Shown piece by piece: positions 6,604 through 11,294 of a stretch of DNA of 11,294 bases. The notes below the pieces were generated by a model. It searched no databases. It was not told the DNA's origin and saw only the letters and a program-made list of their open reading frames with translations. This DNA is from JADHUC01 sp964617665 (GTDB lineage Bacteria > Planctomycetota > Planctomycetia > Pirellulales > Pirellulaceae). Where the stretch lies: NCBI GenBank assembly GCA_964617665.1, contig CAZUAH010000452.1, forward strand, positions 1-11,294, given 5' to 3'. The position numbers were made by a program, and so were the translations under genes. Each line of letters opens with the position of its first letter. Position 1 is the first letter of the stretch.

Positions 6604-9216
6604 TCACTTCGGTACGTACCAGAATGTCTTCCAATACGCGTTGTCCATTTCAAATGGATCGACGGACGCATTGAAGTCGTGGTCCACCGGGAGCACTCCG
6701 TAGCGGATCATTTCGCGGACGTAATCTCGTCGTGGAACGTATTTCACCGGACAATTCTCGCCGTTGTTCGGGCTGGGATTGATCATGCAGAAGCGGTTGT
6801 TCTCTTCCAGAATATGCCTCCGCCCACGGGCGACGGCGGCGACGATCGCCAGATAGCCCGAGTCCGTCTTGTCCTGGAAAACCGTCTCGCCGGAATTGGC
6901 CTGACAGACACCCAGTCCACCGGCTTCCTTGGCCAATGGCGCCCGTGCCGCTTTCGACAGTTCGGGGTACGACAGATTGTAGATCAAATGCCGATTGAAC
7001 CGGCCGCCATCTTCTGACATCGTGTGCGCTACGTATCGGTTCTTCTGGAATTCTTCCGGCGGGTAGTATCGAGCATAGAAGTGAGCCGGAAGTTTGTACG
7101 TACCGATCTTCTTTTCTGCCTCGGTCGGCGCGTGGCATCGGTCGCAGCGCCGGTTCATGACTTCTACCATGGCTTGCGTTTCCGGCCAGTCTTTGTCGTT
7201 GCGAACGTTGACGCTGTGCAGGTAGTAGCCGATCGTACCGTGACTGTTGACCGTATACGTTCCCGCGTGATTGGCGCCGGCGTCGAGCCAATGGCGAATG
7301 ATTTTCTGCTGGGGTTCCGGCATGTCGACGCCTTCGTGCCCCTCTTCGATCAGCTTGAGCAAGCGACTGGAGCCGGTGCCGATTTCGTACGGGGCAAAGT
7401 TGCTCTTGCTGTGCTCGGAATACGGCAGAATAACCCGGTTGTCGCCGAACAGTTGCCGCCAGGACATTTGGATATAGCCGATCGGGTACAGCGGTCCCCA
7501 GTGACCGGAGATGTTGAAACCGCCTTCTTCGCGGTCGTGGTTGTGGCACTCCAGGCAGTGCTCATCCAGAATCGGTTGAATGTCCCGCGAAAAATCGAAG
7601 ATCTCCGGAACGTCGGCGACCGGTTCGGGATCGGCGGGCTTTGCTCGCAGGATGCGGACCAGTTGCTGGCGTTCGTCGGCGCTGGGCGCTTCGGTCCGAT
7701 GTTCGTGGCAGCCGATACAGGTGGTAGTCTCGCCTGGCATGACTGACGTGAACGAGTGCATTCGCTTCACGCAATGCCCTTTTCCGTCCATCGCGAGGAA
7801 CAAAAAGCTGCGTACGGCGGGCAGCTTGAAATGGGCGCTGCCATCTTCTGAAACCGGGACGGAACCGATCAACCGTTCGACGGAAAACGTGCCCCCAGCA
7901 GACATTTCGGACATCGCGCCAGCATAGTTGACTGGCGCCGGCAGAACCTCGTAGACAAGCAGGTTCTTAACCGTACCCGGTTCGACGTTCCGCATCTTGC
8001 GGCCTTTGTAGATGTTGACCAGCGCCAGGGTGCCATGGTCGGTGGACGGATCGGTCTCGTCGGCGACCACGGGTTCCCGCTCGCGTTTCATCACGGGCCT
8101 TGGTTCGCCAATCCAGTATCCCTGCTTGGCCAGCTCCTCCGGCAACCGGTACAGAACCTCGGTCTCGCCCTGTCCGTTCAACAGTTCCATGGTGGTCTTG
8201 TTGGCGACCAAGAAGTGGTTTTCGCTCAGCGCCCACGGGTCGCAGTGGATATTGCTTTGGCTGATATATTGAACGCCTTTGGGGTCGTCCGGTCCGAGTC
8301 GAGGGTCGATGAGCGCGATTCGGCCGTAATGTTCGCGCCTGCCGTGGCCGGGCGACCAAGTGACAACGAGCTTCGGACTGTTGGGAACAGGCTTCGGAGC
8401 CAAAATCGTCCCGTGATTGATTTGGTTGCCGTACAGGATCATCTGCCGCGTGCCATCGGGGTTCATCGACCAGAGATGATGGAAGCCCATGTGAAAGCGG
8501 TCCACATATTCCCAACGCATGTACGCGACCTGACCGTTGGAGAGTACCCAAGGTGTGTTGTCGTGTTCCACATTGGCCGACAGCGCACGAATGTTGCTTC
8601 CGTCGGCGTTGCACTTGTACAGCGTTCCGACCTGCGTCATCCAGCATTGAACGTACCGGTTGGCGCGGGTGGAACAGAAAATGATCTGGTCGTCCGGCAG
8701 GTACGTGGGCTCGAAATCGTCCCAACCCGGCGGGGAATAGGTCGAGTAATCTTCCATTCCGGGCGAAACATCCTCGCCCTGGCCGGTTAGTTGTTTCAAA
8801 CCGGTACCGTCGAGGTTTATTTCGTACAGACTGTAATGGCGTTTTCCTTTGGGAAGGTACGCGAAGACGAGTTTCTTGGCGTCGTAATGAATCTGCGGGT
8901 CGCGGATATTGCCCTCGGAGTCTTCAAAAATGGTCCGCACTTGCTTCGTCTTCACGTTATAGATGCACAGCTTTCCGCCGGAGTTCATGGGAAAAGTGGT
9001 TCGACACTGGTCGGTCGAATAGTACGCAATGCTGGCGTACCAATGGCCGTCGATGCTGGGCTTGCGAACTGCGAAGAGAATTTCGTCGGGCATGCCAGCG
9101 TCGAGGAACGAGCCGAGCATCGAAACGTTCTCGGCGGCGTGATTCTGTTTGGGCGTCTGGCCGAAGGCGGAAGAAATCAGCACGAGCAGCAAAACCGGCA
9201 GGAATCGGCAATACAT
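6604..9216 (-). CDS. Secreted PD40 beta-propeller protein with three haem c motifs (HzsA-related)
   Basis: An 870-residue exported protein. Residues 1-19 form a signal peptide (cut near SSAFGQ). Residues ~45-420 carry WD40/PD40-type propeller repeats, with DG-containing blades such as NLDGTGLKQLT (134-144), NADGSNIRAL (203-212) and NPDGTRQMIL (252-261). The C-terminal half has three CxxCH haem c sites: CIGCH (500-504), CLECH (554-558) and CDRCH (691-695). This arrangement matches the 'HzsA-related' family, widespread in planctomycetes and verrucomicrobia and named after hydrazine synthase subunit alpha. No hydrazine synthase beta/gamma genes are here, so an anammox role is not implied; it is probably an outer-space electron-transfer or oxidoreductase protein that needs cytochrome c maturation. 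The start at 9216 has a GGAG site 8 bases upstream. It ends 71 bases beyond the convergent fragment at 6532. Confidence 0.88.
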   Translation of the reverse strand: MYCRFLPVLLLVLISSAFGQTPKQNHAAENVSMLGSFLDAGMPDEILFAVRKPSIDGHWYASIAYYSTDQCRTTFPMNSGGKLCIYNVKTKQVRTIFEDSEGNIRDPQIHYDAKKLVFAYLPKGKRHYSLYEINLDGTGLKQLTGQGEDVSPGMEDYSTYSPPGWDDFEPTYLPDDQIIFCSTRANRYVQCWMTQVGTLYKCNADGSNIRALSANVEHDNTPWVLSNGQVAYMRWEYVDRFHMGFHHLWSMNPDGTRQMILYGNQINHGTILAPKPVPNSPKLVVTWSPGHGRREHYGRIALIDPRLGPDDPKGVQYISQSNIHCDPWALSENHFLVANKTTMELLNGQGETEVLYRLPEELAKQGYWIGEPRPVMKREREPVVADETDPSTDHGTLALVNIYKGRKMRNVEPGTVKNLLVYEVLPAPVNYAGAMSEMSAGGTFSVERLIGSVPVSEDGSAHFKLPAVRSFLFLAMDGKGHCVKRMHSFTSVMPGETTTCIGCHEHRTEAPSADERQQLVRILRAKPADPEPVADVPEIFDFSRDIQPILDEHCLECHNHDREEGGFNISGHWGPLYPIGYIQMSWRQLFGDNRVILPYSEHSKSNFAPYEIGTGSSRLLKLIEEGHEGVDMPEPQQKIIRHWLDAGANHAGTYTVNSHGTIGYYLHSVNVRNDKDWPETQAMVEVMNRRCDRCHAPTEAEKKIGTYKLPAHFYARYYPPEEFQKNRYVAHTMSEDGGRFNRHLIYNLSYPELSKAARAPLAKEAGGLGVCQANSGETVFQDKTDSGYLAIVAAVARGRRHILEENNRFCMINPSPNNGENCPVKYVPRRDYVREMIRYGVLPVDHDFNASVDPFEMDNAYWKTFWYVPK

Positions 9217-9247
9217 GCATTTGTCTCCTGGAGGACAGATGGAGAGA

Positions 9248-9261
9248 CGGGATGCGTCCCG
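9248..9261 (-). other. Small hairpin in the leader of the haem protein gene
   Basis: CGGGA/TCCCG with a 4-base loop sits about 30 bases upstream of the ATG at 9216, just before the ribosome site. It is GC-rich and could slow translation initiation, but 5-base stems are frequent in GC-rich DNA. The remaining upstream part (9262-9407) contains no gene and no promoter I can defend. Confidence 0.25.
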
Positions 9262-9407
9262 CCCTCGCACGCCAGCACACATCATAGCATGATACTCGGT
9301 GTTGCGCGGAGGGTAGCCCGTGGAGGTCGAAATTCTGCGAATCCGCGTAGCGCAAAGCCGAGGCCCGGGACCAAGCAAGGGATGCAGTGCCGATGTTTTT
9401 GCCGAAG

Positions 9408-9605
9408 TCATGGGAAGTCAACGGTACACTGCGGCAGAGCTTTCTTGAGTCGTTGCACAGATTCTGGACTCACAGCCGTCCCAGTCAGGTCCAGCTCTCC
9501 GAGGCTCGTCAGTCCCGCCAGGGGCGATGGATCGGTCACTGGTGTGAGCATGAGCAGTAGTAAGCTGCGGAGACTGAAACGTAGAAAGCGACGTTTCGTT
9601 TTCAT
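9408..9605 (-). pseudogene. Internally deleted planctomycete leucine-rich-repeat protein
   Basis: The frame encodes 65 residues. Its start, MKTKRRFLRFSLRSLLLLML, is the hallmark N-terminus (basic stretch plus membrane anchor) of a planctomycete family of several hundred residues that ends in leucine-rich repeats. Here the anchor is followed at once by one terminal repeat, LAGLTSLGELDLTGTAVS, and the usual tail VQRLKKALPQCTVDF. The linker domain and other repeats are missing, as expected from an in-frame deletion joining residue ~22 to the last repeat. The frame remains open, so a membrane-anchored mini-protein might still be made. No ribosome site is visible, but the ATG overlaps the stop of the fragment at 9602-9700 (ATGA), suggesting coupled translation in the ancestor. 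It might also be a genuine short protein. Confidence 0.55.
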
Positions 9606-9700
9606 GACGGCGTTTTCGGCCACATCGTCTCGCCAGTGACGTGAATTGCCTCGCCACTTCGAGTATCGACGATGTGACGGGTTTCTGCAATTACGAAGAT
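9602..9700 (-). pseudogene. C-terminal fragment of an unidentified protein, ATGA-coupled to the LRR remnant
   Basis: A minus-strand frame of 32 codons, IFVIAETRHIVDTRSGEAIH then VTGETMWPKTPS, ends at TGA (9602-9604). The text alternates strand and turn residues like a real beta-rich domain end, and codon third positions look coding. It is bounded upstream by TAG (complement of 9701-9703) with no start codon in between, so its 5' part is lost. Its TGA overlaps the ATG of the leucine-rich-repeat remnant. The four-base overlap typical of bacterial operons supports both frames being relics of one operon. No family recognised. Confidence 0.4.
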
Positions 9701-10020
9701 CTACGCCCTGGAACGCGCGTCGAGCGTGCCAAGCGTTATCGCCTTGGTTTGTAGGCGACAGATGCGAATGGGAATGAAAGCGTTTGAGACCGCACGCGGC
9801 CTGGCAGGGAGCTGTTTTCGCGTTGGATCTGGCCGAAGGCAAGATAGAAACCCGGTGTTGTACGCAATATGAGTGGCTGACTGAACCGATTCTTGCGCAA
9901 CCAGATTTCCTTTTTCGGGCTGGCCGATTTCGGCTAGAATAGAATCCAATTCGCTCAGGCAACCTGATTTTGGATTTTTCTCATCCATCTGCGTGACAAC
10001 CGGCGGCGGAGTCGGCCGTA
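9701..10020. other. Gene-poor stretch upstream of the sigma factor, with a doubtful minus-strand ORF
   Basis: The minus strand is open from ATG 9988 to 9701 (95 codons). The first ~45 codons (MDEKNPKSGCLSELDSILAE and on to HIAYNTGF) look protein-like, but the rest (arginine/proline-rich, e.g. PTRKQLPARPRAV) does not, and there is no ribosome site. It may be the 5' piece of another broken gene, divergent from the sigma factor. On the plus strand TAGAAT (9935-9940) is a fair -10 box for the sigma factor gene, but its -35 (TTTTCG at 17 bases) is poor, as might be expected for a promoter using another sigma factor. Confidence 0.3.
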
Positions 10021-10665
10021 ATGAATATGTGTGGGAGTGCATCCGAATCCGCTGATGGTCTGCTGGAAAAGGCCCAAAATGGCTGCAATGATGCCATTGG
10101 GCCGCTGTTACTGCTGTACCAAAACTACCTGCGCGTCCTGGCTACCTCGCAAATGGACCCTCGCTTGCGAGCTCGCGCAGGTCCGTCAGACGTTGTGCAA
10201 GAAACGCTGCTGGAAGCCCATCGGGACTTCGTCTCGTTTCAGGGGCGATCGCGCCAACAGTTTGTTGCCTGGCTTCGCAAAATCTTGGTCAACAATCTGG
10301 CTCGTCTGGTCGAGAAGCACATTGTTGCAGCGAAACGAGATGTCCGGCGCGAAGTCTCTTTGCTCGACCTAAACCGATCTGTGGATCGTTCGGCCGCGGG
10401 ACTGGAGTCGATTCTCGCCGCCTCGGGAAAGTCGCCCGATTCTGAGGTTGACCTACACGAAAACTCGTTGCGCGTGGCCGACCATATTGCGATGCTGCCG
10501 GAGCACTACCGCGACGTCATCACGATGCGCCATTTGCAGGGCAAATCGTTCGAGCAAATCGCCGAGCACATGCAACGATCGCGCGGCGCGGTGCGGATGC
10601 TTTGGCTTCGCGCCATCGAGACATTACGAAAAAGCCTGGGGACGTCGGAGGACCATAGGCCATGA
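10021..10665 (+). CDS. ECF sigma factor, planctomycete-specific subfamily
   Basis: A 214-residue RNA polymerase sigma-70 factor of the ECF group, most like the planctomycete-restricted subfamily (the TIGR02984 type). Region 2 spans about 29-101 and includes RARAGPSDVVQETLLEAHRD (50-69), the core-binding and -10-recognition part typical of this group, and FQGRSRQQFVAWLRKIL (73-89). Region 4 spans about 158-204: LPEHYRDVITMRHLQGKSFE, then the helix-turn-helix IAEHMQRSRGAVRMLWLRAI (180-199). Region 3 is absent, as usual for ECF factors. ATG 10021 has a GGAG site 9 bases upstream. No anti-sigma gene is seen; instead its TGA overlaps the ATG of a serine/threonine kinase, a common planctomycete pairing in which the kinase is thought to control the sigma factor or pathway. 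Confidence 0.93.
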   Translation: MNMCGSASESADGLLEKAQNGCNDAIGPLLLLYQNYLRVLATSQMDPRLRARAGPSDVVQETLLEAHRDFVSFQGRSRQQFVAWLRKILVNNLARLVEKHIVAAKRDVRREVSLLDLNRSVDRSAAGLESILAASGKSPDSEVDLHENSLRVADHIAMLPEHYRDVITMRHLQGKSFEQIAEHMQRSRGAVRMLWLRAIETLRKSLGTSEDHRP

Positions 10666-11294
10666 TTGCCAATTCTCGTGAACGACGTAATGACCTGTGC
10701 TTGATCGACACTCTGTCGCCCGCCGATCAGGAACGGCTGGCCGAGATCGTCGAGCAGTACATGGTCGCTGTGGAACAGGGACTCGCACCGGACACGGCCG
10801 AACTGTGTGCGCAACACGCCGACCTGGCCGAGCCGTTGCGTTTGCAGCTGGAAGGGTTGCAGCTACTGCATCAGGCCACGGTCGAGGCTGCCGGGCATCT
10901 TGGACCGTCCGACCTAACCTCCGACCGGCAACGTTTGGACGACTACCAAATCATACGTGAATTGGGACGCGGTGGGATGGGTGTCGTCTACGAGGCCCGG
11001 CAGGTTTCCTTGGATCGAAGCGTTGCCATCAAAGTCCTTCCGTTTGCAGCAGCCCTGAACTCGAAGCAGATCGCACGCTTCCGCAACGAAGCGCAGGCTG
11101 CCGCCCAACTGCACCATCCGAACATTGTTCCCGTCTACTCGGTGGGCTGCGACCGTGGCGTCCATTTCTACGCGATGCAACTGGTCGAGGGGCGTTCACT
11201 GGACGAAGTGATTCTGTCGTTGCAGCGAGACGAAGAACTGGGTAGTGTCCTAAGAGTGTGTTGCTGGCAGAATCACCGTCTGCACCGAAGGACC
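10662..11294 (+). CDS. Hanks-type serine/threonine protein kinase, N-terminal part
   Basis: The first 211 codons of a eukaryotic-like kinase, running off the window. The start ATG overlaps the sigma factor stop (ATGA), so translation is probably coupled. Residues 1-92 form a helical lead segment (VEQYMVAVEQGLAPDTAELC, 30-49) common in planctomycete kinases. The kinase domain begins at YQIIRELGRGGMGVVYEARQ (95-114), with the glycine loop GRGGMG (102-107), the ATP-binding lysine K124 in VAIK, the alpha-C glutamate E143 and the HHPNIVPVYSVG strand (151-162). The hinge is YAMQLVEGRSL (170-180). The catalytic HRD and DFG motifs would lie beyond the window. From residue ~194 (base 11241) the text, GSVLRVCCWQNHRL, is unlike the usual kinase sequence, so the gene may be interrupted there. 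Confidence 0.88.
   Translation, partial: MIANSRERRNDLCLIDTLSPADQERLAEIVEQYMVAVEQGLAPDTAELCAQHADLAEPLRLQLEGLQLLHQATVEAAGHLGPSDLTSDRQRLDDYQIIRELGRGGMGVVYEARQVSLDRSVAIKVLPFAAALNSKQIARFRNEAQAAAQLHHPNIVPVYSVGCDRGVHFYAMQLVEGRSLDEVILSLQRDEELGSVLRVCCWQNHRLHRRT
11241..11294. other. Possible insertion junction within the kinase gene
   Basis: Up to about 11240 the reading frame has normal kinase content. After GGTAGTGTCCTAAGAGTGTG the translation gains two cysteines and a tryptophan and loses the expected acidic/hydrophobic pattern. The block could be the outer end of an insertion sequence, but no transposase or second terminal repeat is in view, and planctomycete kinases do carry unusual inserts after the hinge. 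Low confidence. Confidence 0.2.

Noticed and set aside
6604..9216. Identification as true hydrazine synthase alpha of an anammox organism
   Set aside because: The beta/gamma subunit genes and other anammox genes are absent, and HzsA-related proteins are common in non-anammox planctomycetes.

Overview
The window looks like chromosomal DNA from a non-anammox planctomycete of the Pirellulales/Planctomycetaceae type. The evidence is the gene families: a secreted double-DUF1080 protein, a tri-haem PD40 protein related to hydrazine synthase alpha (HzsA-like), an ECF sigma factor of the planctomycete-specific type directly coupled to a serine/threonine kinase, and a remnant of the planctomycete N-terminal 'MKTKRRxxRFSLRSLL' leucine-rich-repeat family. 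This assignment rests on recalled family knowledge, not on a search.

Layout. Positions 1-75 hold the last 24 codons of a plus-strand gene. It converges on a minus-strand gene (84-701) for a small protein with two membrane segments. Positions 702-1116 have no intact gene; a plausible extended -10 promoter lies at 762-788, and a frame with internal stops (831-1073, minus) looks like a decayed gene. The minus strand then carries a DUF1080 protein (1117-2406) with its own TTGACA promoter, a palindrome next to the -35 box and a REP-like hairpin upstream. A gene-poor stretch follows (2611-3104). Next come a MATE transporter (3105-4556), a secreted serine hydrolase of the beta-lactamase/CubicO fold (4714-6219) and the tri-haem PD40 protein (6604-9216). 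A short plus-strand 5' gene fragment with a signal peptide (6284-6532) is wedged between the last two. Positions 9408-9700 contain two overlapping minus-strand gene remnants, and 9701-10020 is gene-poor. The plus strand ends with an ECF sigma factor (10021-10665), overlapped by ATGA with a Hanks-type kinase that runs off the window (10662-11294).

How the genes work together. The minus-strand genes are spaced by roughly 160-700 bases, so they look like separate transcription units and not one operon. Several are exported enzymes or envelope proteins (DUF1080, serine hydrolase, cytochrome-like PD40 protein). The sigma/kinase pair is the only clearly coupled unit and is probably a signalling module. 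The most notable theme is wear: up to four broken or internally deleted genes in 11 kb, plus a possible break in the kinase at the right edge. I see no CRISPR array, tRNA, rRNA, transposase gene or phage module. I did not find a convincing new multi-gene system.
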